A stretch of DNA of 64,000 bases from an uncultured Bacillaceae bacterium (GTDB lineage: Bacteria > Bacillota > Bacilli > Bacillales > Caldibacillaceae): the NCBI GenBank assembly GCA_937951955.1, contig CALGAD010000067.1, positions 44,304 through 108,303 on the forward strand, in the 5' to 3' direction. Below are positions 18,811 through 27,483 of this stretch, piece by piece (positions within the stretch are counted from its first letter, which is position 1; the number at the start of each line of letters is the position of its first letter). Below the pieces are notes generated by a model. The model did no database searches, was not told where the DNA came from, and worked only from the letters and a program-made list of their open reading frames with translations. The position numbers and the translations under genes were made by a program.

Positions 18811-19068
18811 CTACATTTCTAGTTGTTCATCCTCTTTATCTGTCATCCGTTGTCCAACGGTTTCAGGCTGTACTGCTGATAAAATAATATGGTCGCTATC
18901 CATTATAACAACAGCCCTCGTTCTCCGTCCATATGTAGCATCAATAAGCCTGCCCCGATCGCGGGCATCCTGGATCAAGCGCTTGATCGGTGCCGATTCC
19001 GGACTGACGATGGCAATAATTCGTTCGGCGGAAACAATATTACCAAACCCAATATTTATGACCTTCAA
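18811..19068 (-). CDS. remA: Biofilm/matrix regulator RemA (DUF370)
   Basis: 85 aa. Nearly identical to B. subtilis RemA through NIGFGNIVSAERIIAIVSPE, IQDARDRGRLIDATYGRR and DSDHIILSAVQPETV. RemA is a DNA-binding ring-forming protein that activates matrix and osmoprotection genes. Start TTG at 19068 (MKVINIGFG) with AGGGGGACC upstream; the open frame begins earlier but the extra residues do not fit the family. Between yloC and gmk as usual. Confidence 0.95.
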   Translation of the reverse strand: MKVINIGFGNIVSAERIIAIVSPESAPIKRLIQDARDRGRLIDATYGRRTRAVVIMDSDHIILSAVQPETVGQRMTDKEDEQLEM

Positions 19069-19122
19069 GAATGGTCCCCCTAATCTCCTACTAGTTTTTC
19101 CCTTCATCGAAAAAGGTAAACA

Positions 19123-20001
19123 TTATTCAATATTTTGCACTTGTTCTTTCATTTTCTCCAGGACACTTTTCATCTCAACGACGTAACGACTAATAGCCAC
19201 ATCGCTCGTTTTCGCACCAATCGTATTCACTTCACGATTCATTTCCTGGATGAGGAAGTCCATTTTTCTTCCCATGGGTTCCTCCATTTGACTATTGAGC
19301 AATTGTTGAAATTGATCGATATGGCTATCGAGGCGTGTTATTTCTTCCTGGATGTCGACCTTTTCAGCAAAGATGGCTACTTCCGTCATCAACCGGACTT
19401 CATCAATCACACCAGCTGTATATTCGGCCAGTTTCTTCGCCAATTTCTCTTCATATTCCTTGCTGGCCCGGGGGGCGAGTGTTCTCACTTCATCGATTTG
19501 TCGTTCCAGGGTTGTGATGAAGGAAACAAGATCGTTTTTTAAACGATTCCCCTCCGTTTTTCGCATGTCCGCCAGTTGAATGACCGCTTCTTTTGTCACC
19601 TCTAATATGATTTTTCCGATTTCATCGTTTTCCTCTTCGATTTCCGCGATTTGTACGAGTTCATCTTTGTCAAGCAAATGCGTGATTTGAATCTCTTCTT
19701 TGAACTGGTATTTATCCTGTACTTCTTGCAAAAACCGGTAATATTCATCGATTAAATCCCAATCGATTTGCAATTTCCGGTTATAATTATTGAATAATTG
19801 CACTGTAACAAAACAATCGACGCGACCGCGGGAAACATGTTCCTTAATCAAATTCTTTATTTTTGTTTCCAGCGCCATATACGTTTGCGGTATTCGGATG
19901 TGGAAATCAAGGAACCGATGATTCACCGTGCGAATATCTACCGTGACGGTATAATCATCCGTTACTCGTTTCCCCTGTCCGAATCCTGTCATACTTTTCA
20001 T
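19123..20001 (-). CDS. yloC: YicC/YloC-type endoribonuclease
   Basis: 292 aa with the family start MKSMTGFGQG and a conserved C-terminal DUF1732 region (IQEEITRLDSHIDQF ... MDFLIQEMNREVNTIGAK). Proteins of this family cleave RNA in E. coli and B. subtilis; the substrate here is not shown by sequence. ATG 20001 preceded by CAGGTGATTTTCT. Head of the yloC-remA-gmk-rpoZ group. Confidence 0.93.
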   Translation of the reverse strand: MKSMTGFGQGKRVTDDYTVTVDIRTVNHRFLDFHIRIPQTYMALETKIKNLIKEHVSRGRVDCFVTVQLFNNYNRKLQIDWDLIDEYYRFLQEVQDKYQFKEEIQITHLLDKDELVQIAEIEEENDEIGKIILEVTKEAVIQLADMRKTEGNRLKNDLVSFITTLERQIDEVRTLAPRASKEYEEKLAKKLAEYTAGVIDEVRLMTEVAIFAEKVDIQEEITRLDSHIDQFQQLLNSQMEEPMGRKMDFLIQEMNREVNTIGAKTSDVAISRYVVEMKSVLEKMKEQVQNIE

Positions 20002-20051
20002 AGAAAATCACCTGAAAAATGATCGCTAAATCTATTAAAAAATAAAAAGAA

Positions 20052-20071
20052 GGTAAAAGTGAACTTTTACC
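20052..20071 (-). terminator. Terminator after the calcium ATPase gene
   Basis: GGTAAAAG / CTTTTACC stem with a 4-base loop, followed on the minus strand by TTCTTTTTATTTTTT. Confidence 0.85.
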
Positions 20072-20097
20072 ATTTCAAACGTATTATACCATATTTT

Positions 20098-22773
20098 TTA
20101 TTTTTTTCTTATATAAAAAGAGCCGGCGAGTAAAAATGTTGGAATAGAAGCCATCGCGATGATTAACAACCAATCGATCGGTAAAATGGGTGCTGTATGG
20201 AAGATTTTTTGCAACGGCTCATAATAAATAACGGGAAACATCAACAACAGACTGGATAAAACCGCTCCGACTAAATATTTATTTTCAAAGGGATTCCGGG
20301 CGAATATGGAATGTTCACTGCGGCAGTCAAAGACATGTATCAGCTGGGCAAGCACTAATGTGGTAAAGGCAATGGTTTGGGCATACGCCAGCTCTCCCGG
20401 ATATTTATTGTAAGCAACGATAAATGCAATCAAGGTCGCACTGCCAATTAAAAACCCGCGCGAGATGACTTTCCAGCCCAGTCCCCGGGCAAAGACCCCT
20501 TCTTTTGGACTTCGCGGCTTCCGGTTCATCACATCCCCTTCCGGCTGATCAAGCCCTAATGCCATCGCTGGAAGTCCATCCGTTACGAGGTTGACCCAGA
20601 GAATTTGAATCGGAACAAGGGGCAGGGGCATGGCAAGCAGCATTGCAAAGAGCATGACCAAGATTTCACCAACGTTTGATGCCAACAAGTAACGAATAAA
20701 TTTACGGATATTCTCGTAAATATTCCTTCCTTCATGAATTGCCTCTTTTATCGTAGCAAAATTGTCATCCAACAGGACGAGACTGGAAGATTCTTTAGCA
20801 ACGTCAGTTCCGTTAATTCCCATGGCTATGCCGATATCGGCGGCTTTAATCGCGGGAGCATCATTAACCCCATCTCCGGTCATCGCCACGATATGCCCAT
20901 TTTTTTGTAAAGCCCGGACAATTTTTAATTTATGTTCCGGTGATACGCGGGCAAATACCGCAACCCGATCAACGATTTCTTCCAGTTCAGAATCGGACAT
21001 GACATCGAGCTGATTCCCGCTAATAACGAGCCTGTTACCGTTAATGAGGCCTAACTGTTTGGCAATCGCCTCGGCTGTAAGGGCATGATCACCGGTAATC
21101 ATGATCGTTTTGATACCAGCTTTCTGACAAACATCGATCGCCTGTTTCACTTCAGGTCGGGGCGGATCGATCATCCCGAATAAACCGATAAACGTTAATT
21201 GATTTTCCGCATCACGCTCGCTAGACGGGATAGGGGCATTGCTTTCCAGTGGTTTATAGGCAACGGCTAATGTCCGTAAAGCCTGTCCGGCTAAGGAGCC
21301 GACTACTTCTAATAAATTTCGTTTATCATGGAGCGAGAGCACTTGCCTTCTGCCGTGATGGAGCATTGTGGTACTTTTGGCGATTAAAACATCAGGAGCC
21401 CCTTTCGTGATGACAAAACGATTTCCCTTTTTATCTTGAACGATGATGCTCATCATTTTCCGGGCCGAATCAAACGGGAACTCTTTTATAATTTCATAGT
21501 CTGCTAGATGTTCATCGAAAAAGCCCGCTTTCATCGCACAAACGAGCAGCGCCCCTTCCGTTGGGTCGCCATCAATGCGAATGCCCCGTTCATCCTGAAT
21601 AACCTTTGCATGATTGCAAAGCATGCCATAAAGTAATAATTTGTGAAAAATTTCATCCCTTATCGGGTCCATTTCTTTATGATGATCTAAAAATTTCCCT
21701 ATCAGCTCGTCTCCCTGTCCGGTGACCGTCCACGTTTTCCCATCTGCCCATAAATGGGTCACCGTCATTTTATTTTGCGTGATCGTTCCTGTTTTATCTG
21801 AACAAATAACGGAAGCTGTCCCTAATGTTTCGACTGCCGGCAGTTTACGGACAATGGCGTTTTTCCGGATCATCCGCTGTACACCAAGGGACAGGGCAAT
21901 GGTGACAATCGCCGGTAACCCTTCTGGAATCGCCGCCACCGCCAGGGATACCCCTGCTAAAAACATGGTGTATACATCATTGCCTTGAATAATCCCGATG
22001 ACGACAACAAGAACGGTTAAGGCAATACTTGCCGCGATTAAAATCTTGCCGAGCTGTTCAAGCCTTCTTTGTAACGGCGTTTGTAATGCTTCCTGGCTTT
22101 GCAACAGATCGGCAATCTGCCCCATCGCCGTTTTCATTCCCGTTCCTACAACAAGACCGGTGCCACTTCCTCGGGTGACCAATGTCCCCATAAAAGCCAT
22201 ATTGCTCATATCACCGAGTGCAACATTTTTATCGTAAATCGGCTCGGCATTTTTCTGTGCTGGTACCGATTCCCCGGTTAACGCCGATTCTTCAATTTCC
22301 AGACTGTTTGCTTCCACGATACGAACGTCAGCGCCAATCCGATCGCCACTGGCGAAACGGATGAGATCACCGGGAACGAGCTCTTTTGACGGGATTTTTT
22401 GCCACTTGCCATCCCGTTTAACGATGGAAGTCGGTGCCGACAATTCTTTCAAAGCTTGCAGCGATTTTTCTGCCCGGACTTCCTGAAAAAAACCGAGAAC
22501 ACCGTTTAAGAGAACGATGGAAATAATCGCCAGGGCATCGATATATTCTCCTAAAAGACCGGAAATCAACGTGGCGGCGAGTAAAACGATAATCATAAAA
22601 TCTTTAAATTGACTAAAAAATAAAAGAAGGATCGATGGCTTTTCTTTTTCCTGGAGTTCATTCGGTCCAAAATGTTTCTTGCGCTTCTCCGCTTCCTTCT
22701 GAGAAAGCCCTCTTTCCATATCCGCATTAATCGCTTCAGCCACTGCCAGGGTTCCGACTTTGTGAAATTTCAT
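20098..22773 (-). CDS. yloB: Calcium-transporting P-type ATPase (SERCA/PMR1 type)
   Basis: 891 aa P2A-type pump. Actuator motif TGESVPA near 175, phosphorylation site CSDKTGTITQNKMTV near 325, hinge TGDGVNDAPAIKAADIGIAMG near 620. Ca-site residues are present in M4 (AAIPEGLPAIV) and M6 (NLVTDGLPAMALGLDQPEGD), which favours calcium over other ions. About ten hydrophobic helices. ATG 22773 (MKFHKVGTLAVAEAI). In B. subtilis the same gene lies between yloC and rqcH; here it is transcribed away from rqcH. It protects dividing or sporulating cells from Ca. Confidence 0.94.
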   Translation of the reverse strand: MKFHKVGTLAVAEAINADMERGLSQKEAEKRKKHFGPNELQEKEKPSILLLFFSQFKDFMIIVLLAATLISGLLGEYIDALAIISIVLLNGVLGFFQEVRAEKSLQALKELSAPTSIVKRDGKWQKIPSKELVPGDLIRFASGDRIGADVRIVEANSLEIEESALTGESVPAQKNAEPIYDKNVALGDMSNMAFMGTLVTRGSGTGLVVGTGMKTAMGQIADLLQSQEALQTPLQRRLEQLGKILIAASIALTVLVVVIGIIQGNDVYTMFLAGVSLAVAAIPEGLPAIVTIALSLGVQRMIRKNAIVRKLPAVETLGTASVICSDKTGTITQNKMTVTHLWADGKTWTVTGQGDELIGKFLDHHKEMDPIRDEIFHKLLLYGMLCNHAKVIQDERGIRIDGDPTEGALLVCAMKAGFFDEHLADYEIIKEFPFDSARKMMSIIVQDKKGNRFVITKGAPDVLIAKSTTMLHHGRRQVLSLHDKRNLLEVVGSLAGQALRTLAVAYKPLESNAPIPSSERDAENQLTFIGLFGMIDPPRPEVKQAIDVCQKAGIKTIMITGDHALTAEAIAKQLGLINGNRLVISGNQLDVMSDSELEEIVDRVAVFARVSPEHKLKIVRALQKNGHIVAMTGDGVNDAPAIKAADIGIAMGINGTDVAKESSSLVLLDDNFATIKEAIHEGRNIYENIRKFIRYLLASNVGEILVMLFAMLLAMPLPLVPIQILWVNLVTDGLPAMALGLDQPEGDVMNRKPRSPKEGVFARGLGWKVISRGFLIGSATLIAFIVAYNKYPGELAYAQTIAFTTLVLAQLIHVFDCRSEHSIFARNPFENKYLVGAVLSSLLLMFPVIYYEPLQKIFHTAPILPIDWLLIIAMASIPTFLLAGSFYIRKK

Positions 22774-22849
22774 AACTGTGTCACTCTCCCTATCTGAAAC
22801 AAGTAGTCACTCTTCAATAAAGATTATTCAGTCTTGTCCCAAAAAATGC

Positions 22850-22855
22850 TATACT
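22850..22855 (+). promoter_or_regulatory. Possible -10 of a promoter toward rqcH
   Basis: TATACT with a poor -35 (TTCAGT at 22827-22832, 17-bp spacer). If used, the rqcH leader would be near 390 nt and contain both repeats. Low certainty. Confidence 0.3.
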
Positions 22856-22859
22856 AATT

Positions 22860-23011
22860 GAGAAAAGCGGAGGCGACTGCCAAAACGGCGTACAAACTGG
22901 ACCGACCCCGACGGAAGATAAAGGAAACACGGCGAACATCGTGAGCCGATGTTGACTTATCGACCAGAGGGGGCGGGAAGTTTGCTAGCCGTTAGGAGCC
23001 GAAGCTGGACA
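22860..23011. repeat. Intergenic repeat copy 1 (about 150 bp)
   Basis: Begins GAGAAAAGCGGAGGCG and ends GAAGCTGGACA. It can fold: AACGGC-gta-CAAACT (22884-22898) pairs with AGTTTG-cta-GCCGTT (22979-22993), enclosing a perfect hairpin AACATCG / CGATGTT (22935-22953). It resembles the noncoding intergenic repeats common in Bacillaceae genomes. Confidence 0.8.
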
Positions 23012-23134
23012 AGAGAAAAGCGGAAGCGCCATTTTAGCAGCGTACGAACTGGAACCTTCCGCCGCGAGATAAAGGAAACACCAGGAGTGTGATTCCCGAA
23101 CGGATATTGACTGACCAGAGCCAAAGCTAAACAT
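23012..23134. repeat. Intergenic repeat copy 2 (degenerate, about 123 bp)
   Basis: Tandem, same orientation as copy 1. Shared blocks in order: AGAAAAGCGGARGCG, GCGTACRAACTGGA, GAGATAAAGGAAACAC (GAAGATAAAG... in copy 1), TTGACT, GACCAGAG, and AGCTRRACA. The internal hairpin of copy 1 is lost. The rest of the 22774-23252 gap shows no gene. Confidence 0.75.
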
Positions 23135-23252
23135 AATCATTCGCGGTATCAAGCCGTTTCCTAAACGTTTGCAAAGATGAAATCGGTTTAGGGAAACTTT
23201 TCCATTCTCTTTAAAAATAAATTGTTTAATTTTTAACAAAAGGGTGTTCACA

Positions 23253-24965
23253 ATGTCTTTTGACGGATTATTTACATATTGCATGACCCATGAACTGAAC
23301 GAATTATTATCTGGTGGGCGAATTTATAAAATCCACCAGCCCTTCGAGAACGAAATCGTGATGACGGTTCGTTCCCGCGGTAAAAATCATAAACTTCTCC
23401 TATCAGCACACCCGACTTATTCACGGGTGCAAATCACCGAAAAAACTTATGAAAATCCGAGTCAACCGCCCATGTTTTGTATGGTCCTCCGCAAACATTT
23501 AGAAGGATTTTACATTGAATCGATTACTCAACATGAAAATTTGGATCGCACGATGATTTTTCGGATTAAAGGAAGAAATGAAATCGGAGATTTATCGTAT
23601 AAACAATTAATTGTGGAAATCATGGGACGCCATAGTAACATCGTTTTGGTCGACGAGGAAAAAGGAACGATCATCGATAGTATTAAACACGTATCCCATG
23701 CGATAAACCGCTATCGTGCCATACTTCCCGGTCAGAAATATATCTGGCCGCCGAAGCAAGAGAAACGGAATCCTTTCACTGTAAATCAAGCTGATATTGT
23801 AGATTTAATCGATTTCCAGGCGGACCGGATCGATCAGCAAATCGTCAATCATTTTGCCGGAATTTCTCCGCTTCTTGCCAAAGAAATTGTCTACCGGGCA
23901 AATCCAGGGAATGAGCAAACCTTGCCAAAAACAATGCTTGAAACGATCAAGCAAATCCGCACATTCCAAATTTCCCCCACGCTCATTCGGGGAGATAAAA
24001 AGGATTATTTTTATGTTTTCCCACTGAAACATGTCTCAGGCAAACAAAAAACGTTTTCCACTTTAAGTGAGTTATTGGACCATTATTATGCTGAAAAAGC
24101 GGAAAGAGATTACGTCAAGCAAGTTGCCGGAAACTTATTAAAGCTGATTCAAAATGAACTGGATAAAAATAAAAAGAAAATCAAAAAGCTACAAAAAACA
24201 TTGCAAGATGCGGAAAAAAGTGCAAAATATCAACTGTACGGTGAATTGTTGACGGCTTCCTTACATTTAGTGAAACAGGGAATGACGGAAATTACCGTAA
24301 TGAATTATTATGATGAAAATGGTGGAGCGATAACCATTCCCCTCGATCCGCAGAAAACACCTGCGGAAAACGCCCAGAACTATTTCAAAAAATACCGGAA
24401 AGGGAAAAATGCACAAGTTGCTGTCCAGGAACAGCTAAAACAAACCAATGAAGAAATTCATTATCTGGAAGGAATCCTCTCGCAATTGGAGACAGCTTCA
24501 CCGCAAGATATTGATGAAATTCGTGAGGAATTAATCGAAGAAGGGTACATGCGGGAAAGACATAAGAAAAACGAAAAAAGGAAAAAATCAAAGCCTGAAC
24601 TTGAAAAATACGTAGCCTCCGATGGAACTGTATTTTATGTCGGGAAAAACAATAAACAAAATGATTACTTAACGATGAAATTCGCCCATAAAGAAGATGT
24701 CTGGCTCCATACGAAGGATATCCCCGGTTCCCACGTTGTGATTAAAAGTGCTGATCCATCCGAAGATACAATTATTGAAGCGGCTACGGTTGCCGCCTAT
24801 TTCAGTAAAGCAAGAAATTCCAGCTCAGTGCCGGTAGATTACACAAAGATTAAACATGTCCGCAAACCAAAGGGAGCCAAACCGGGATTTGTTATTTATG
24901 ATCACCATCAAACAGTTTATGTAACACCAACGATAGAGCAGGTAAACCAATTAAAAGCTAAATAA
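23253..24965 (+). CDS. rqcH: Ribosome quality control protein RqcH (NFACT family, FbpA-like)
   Basis: 570 aa. NFACT-N domain at the start (MSFDGLFTYCMTHELNELL), long lysine-rich coiled coil around 280-330 and 385-450, and the C-terminal NFACT-R domain with DVWLHTKDIPGSHVVIKS near 490. RqcH binds obstructed 50S subunits and adds C-terminal alanine tails that mark nascent chains for degradation. ATG 23253 (AAAGGG upstream) fits family N-termini; a start three codons earlier is possible. Plus strand, convergent with pyrR and its downstream pseudogene. Confidence 0.95.
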   Translation: MSFDGLFTYCMTHELNELLSGGRIYKIHQPFENEIVMTVRSRGKNHKLLLSAHPTYSRVQITEKTYENPSQPPMFCMVLRKHLEGFYIESITQHENLDRTMIFRIKGRNEIGDLSYKQLIVEIMGRHSNIVLVDEEKGTIIDSIKHVSHAINRYRAILPGQKYIWPPKQEKRNPFTVNQADIVDLIDFQADRIDQQIVNHFAGISPLLAKEIVYRANPGNEQTLPKTMLETIKQIRTFQISPTLIRGDKKDYFYVFPLKHVSGKQKTFSTLSELLDHYYAEKAERDYVKQVAGNLLKLIQNELDKNKKKIKKLQKTLQDAEKSAKYQLYGELLTASLHLVKQGMTEITVMNYYDENGGAITIPLDPQKTPAENAQNYFKKYRKGKNAQVAVQEQLKQTNEEIHYLEGILSQLETASPQDIDEIREELIEEGYMRERHKKNEKRKKSKPELEKYVASDGTVFYVGKNNKQNDYLTMKFAHKEDVWLHTKDIPGSHVVIKSADPSEDTIIEAATVAAYFSKARNSSSVPVDYTKIKHVRKPKGAKPGFVIYDHHQTVYVTPTIEQVNQLKAK

Positions 24966-24977
24966 GAAAGTATCACA

Positions 24978-25026
24978 AAAAGGGATAGAAGAAAGATGAA
25001 AAGCTTTCTTCTATCCCTTTTTCTTT
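24978..25026 (+). terminator. Terminator after rqcH
   Basis: Long stem AAAGGGATAGAAGAAAG / CTTTCTTCTATCCCTTT with an 8-base loop, then TTCTTTTTT. Confidence 0.92.
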
Positions 25027-25051
25027 TTTTATCAGCTACTTTGTAACTACC

Positions 25052-25608
25052 TTATAGTCGAAATCTTTCCTTGATCATTTTCGCCACGTCAGCGGCAGAG
25101 AGATTCGTATTATTGATCCGCAAATAATTTTCCTTCTTAATCTCTCCAGGATAAGAATTCAGGCGGTGGTGTGCCATCGTTTCTAATAGATTATGTACCG
25201 ATAAATTGATATTTCTGCTTTGTCGGTTTATGTTTGAGGCGATGGGGATGTTTGTTGCGTTGCAGGCGCTCTTCAAGATCCGCCTCCAGTTCGACAAAAT
25301 ACGTACTTGCCCCTTCCGTTTCGAAAATCTCACAAACTTGTTCAACAAATTGCCAATCTGACTCTTTGTCAAATGCCCAAACGTATGTAAAGATCAAGCC
25401 TTCCAGATCACTTTTAGCCACAGTTTTAAAAAATCCATGCGAAAACGATCCGATAATTTCCACATTTCTTCAGTAAAGCCTAGATAGGGAACGAGCAATT
25501 CAATCGTCATGTGATTATGAAACAACTTCAAACCGGTAATTTTTCTAACTCCTGTCCTACGGTCATTTTTCCCACTGCTTGCGGACCAAAAATCAATACA
25601 AATTTCAT
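25052..25608 (-). pseudogene. P-loop AAA-type kinase-like gene broken by three frameshifts
   Basis: Reading from ATG 25608 gives MKFVLIFGPQAVGKMTVGQE, a Walker A start typical of small AAA/kinase-like ATPases. The frame breaks at an A5 run (near 25540-25544), again at a T/A run (near 25424-25433), and a third time near 25217. Joining the three frames yields about 185 residues of sensible protein including LFHNHMTIELLVPYLGF, ending MIKERFRL. Shifts read as -1, -1 and +1. A good SD (GGGGGAG) remains. Either a decayed gene or homopolymer sequencing errors. Function not identified beyond the nucleotide-binding fold. Confidence 0.8.
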
Positions 25609-25647
25609 CGATACTCCCCCATTGCCAGCTAAATAAGATTAGAAAAA

Positions 25648-25683
25648 TGGTGAAAGGAATTGGTAACAAATTCCCTTTCACCA
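25648..25683 (-). terminator. Terminator after pyrR
   Basis: TGGTGAAAGG(G)AATT / AATTCCTTTCACCA stem, then TTTTTCTAA on the minus strand. It lies between pyrR and the kinase pseudogene. Confidence 0.85.
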
Positions 25684-25743
25684 GTCTAAAAATGTTAAAT
25701 GATGCTCTTTTTTAGAAGTTTTTTCTGCTTCTCGAACAAAATC

Positions 25744-26283
25744 TTATTTTCTTTTTTGAATGCTTACCTGATCAACCCCATCTACTTCTTCCAGCTCTAC
25801 AACAATTTGTTCCTGACGGGAAGTAGGTATATTTTTTCCGACATAATCAGCCCGAATCGGTAATTCACGATGACCGCGATCGATGAGGATCGCCAGTTGT
25901 ATTTGTGCCGGCCGGCCGTGATCCATCAAGGCATCCAGTGCTGCCCGAACGGTTCTTCCTGTATATAAAACATCGTCTACCAAGACAACTTTTTTATTTT
26001 CAATCGACACCGGTATATGGGATCCTTTTACAATCGGTTCTTTATCCTGTGACCGGTAGGACAGGTCATCGCGATATAACGTAATATCCAGTTCTCCCAC
26101 GGGTACTTTCCCTTCAAATTCTTCTATCCGACTGGCAAGACGCCGGGCCAGGTAAATCCCCCGCGTATGAATCCCGACTATAATCACATCGTCAATTCCT
26201 TTGTTTCTTTCAATGATCTCATGGCTGATCCGCGTAAGGGCACGGCGAATCGCCTGTTTATCTAAAATCACTTTCTTTTCCAT
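25744..26283 (-). CDS. pyrR: Pyrimidine operon attenuator / uracil phosphoribosyltransferase PyrR
   Basis: 179 aa. PRPP-binding motif KVVLVDDVLYTGRTVRAALDAL near 90-112 and the conserved KQAIRRALTRISHEIIERN N-terminus. PyrR binds UMP and pyr leader RNA to promote termination; it also has weak UPRTase activity. ATG 26283 preceded by GAAAGGAAG. Upstream lie a promoter and an intact attenuator. The usual following genes pyrP-pyrB-pyrC... are missing; the next gene is a pseudogene, so locally PyrR controls only itself. Confidence 0.97.
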   Translation of the reverse strand: MEKKVILDKQAIRRALTRISHEIIERNKGIDDVIIVGIHTRGIYLARRLASRIEEFEGKVPVGELDITLYRDDLSYRSQDKEPIVKGSHIPVSIENKKVVLVDDVLYTGRTVRAALDALMDHGRPAQIQLAILIDRGHRELPIRADYVGKNIPTSRQEQIVVELEEVDGVDQVSIQKRK

Positions 26284-26324
26284 TTCCCGATCTTCCTTTC
26301 TAGCTCTCGTTAAGCAATAAAAAA

Positions 26325-26405
26325 CTCCCGCCAAAGGGCGAGAGAAGCAGACGAATGAATGTTTTTTAGAACTCAGTTGCAAAACCTTCTCAGCCTCTCT
26401 GGACT
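26325..26405 (-). promoter_or_regulatory. PyrR-responsive attenuator in the pyrR leader
   Basis: The PyrR binding loop AGTCCAGAGAGGCT (26405-26392) matches the known consensus; the terminator CTCTCGCCC / GGCGGGAG (26344-26325) is followed by TTTTTTATT. Binding of PyrR-UMP should favour this terminator. Confidence 0.92.
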
Positions 26406-26434
26406 GTTTTAAAGGGGATTATTTATTTATCAAA

Positions 26435-26463
26435 ATCGTAAGCGTTTTGGCAAAAGGTGTCAA
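26435..26463 (-). promoter_or_regulatory. SigA promoter of pyrR
   Basis: TTGACA (26463-26458), 17-bp spacer, TACGAT (26440-26435). It is overlapped by TTTTGCCA motifs (see separate repeat entry). Confidence 0.85.
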
Positions 26464-26523
26464 TCATCATGATGTTTTGCCAGAAAAAATACGTTTTTGC
26501 CAATGAACCGTGGTTTTGGCAAA
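26445..26523. repeat. Four TTTTGSCA motifs in and upstream of the pyrR promoter
   Basis: Plus strand TTTTGGCAAAA (26445-26455), TTTTGCCA (26475-26482), TTTTTGCCAA (26494-26503), TTTTGGCAAA (26514-26523). Centres are about 30, 20 and 20 bp apart, near whole helical turns. No known operator recognised. Confidence 0.6.
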
Positions 26524-26564
26524 TCTTTCTGAATGTTGTCGTCATCACTTTCCAAAATCATATA

Positions 26565-27479
26565 TTAACGCATTTGCTGGCGTAAATTCGTTACGATTTG
26601 CTGGAAGTCGTCCGGTGGTGGTGCCTGAAACTCCAAATATTCTCCGGTACGTGGATGATAAAAGCCCAGGATGCCGGCATGAAGTGCCTGACCTGCAATT
26701 TTCAACGTTTTTTTCGGTCCGTATACGGGATCACCGACAATCGGGTAGCCAATAAATTTCATATGCACCCGGATTTGATGGGTTCTTCCCGTCTCCAGAC
26801 GGCATTCAACAAAAGTATAATCTTGAAATCTTTCCAGCACGCGGAAATGGGTTACCGCATGCTTGCCCTTTTCTGTAACCGTCATTTTTTTCCGATTGTT
26901 CGGATCACGGCCAATGGGGGCATCAATTATGCCGTGGTTTTCGCCGATTACACCATGGACAATCGCCTGATAAACCCGTTTTACCGTTTTATTTTGTAAC
27001 TGCTCGGCTAATTTTTCATGGGCGTGGTCATTTTTGGCAATCATCAATAAACCGGTCGTGTCCTTATCGATGCGATGCACGATGCCCGGCCGGATTTTCC
27101 CATTGATTCCCGATAAATTCGTACAATGGGCAAGAATCCCGTTGACTAATGTGCCACGCTCATGCCCCGGTGCCGGATGGACAACCATTCCCCTTGGTTT
27201 ATTTATGACGATGACATCCTCATCTTCAAAGTAAATATCGAGGTCCATTTTTTCCGGTACAACATCGATCGGTTCGGGATCGGGGATTGTAATGTCAATC
27301 CGTTCTCCTGTACTGCATTTATAATTCGCTTTAACCTGTTTGCCATTTACGGTAACAAGCCCCTGTTTAATCCAGTTCTGTACCAGGGTCCGCGACCATT
27401 CGTCATCGATTGCGACAACGATTTTATCGATTCTTTCACCGTCTTTCTCGACGGGAACGATATACTCAAGCTGCTCCAT
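26565..27479 (-). CDS. rluD: 23S rRNA pseudouridine synthase, RluD family
   Basis: 304 aa. N-terminal S4 RNA-binding domain (ERIDKIVVAIDDEWSRTLVQ), then the RluA/RluD catalytic domain with the active aspartate in VHRIDKDTTGLLMIAK near 140 and GRTHQIRVHM near 225. Corresponds to ylyB. ATG 27479 with AAGGAG upstream; 4 bp after the lspA stop, so coexpressed with the lipoprotein signal peptidase. Target uridines cannot be told from sequence. Confidence 0.95.
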   Translation of the reverse strand: MEQLEYIVPVEKDGERIDKIVVAIDDEWSRTLVQNWIKQGLVTVNGKQVKANYKCSTGERIDITIPDPEPIDVVPEKMDLDIYFEDEDVIVINKPRGMVVHPAPGHERGTLVNGILAHCTNLSGINGKIRPGIVHRIDKDTTGLLMIAKNDHAHEKLAEQLQNKTVKRVYQAIVHGVIGENHGIIDAPIGRDPNNRKKMTVTEKGKHAVTHFRVLERFQDYTFVECRLETGRTHQIRVHMKFIGYPIVGDPVYGPKKTLKIAGQALHAGILGFYHPRTGEYLEFQAPPPDDFQQIVTNLRQQMR

Positions 27480-27483
27480 TCTT

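Noticed and set aside
22985..23284. Minus-strand ORF over the repeat region
   Set aside because: It spans both noncoding repeat copies and the rqcH start; no SD or family.
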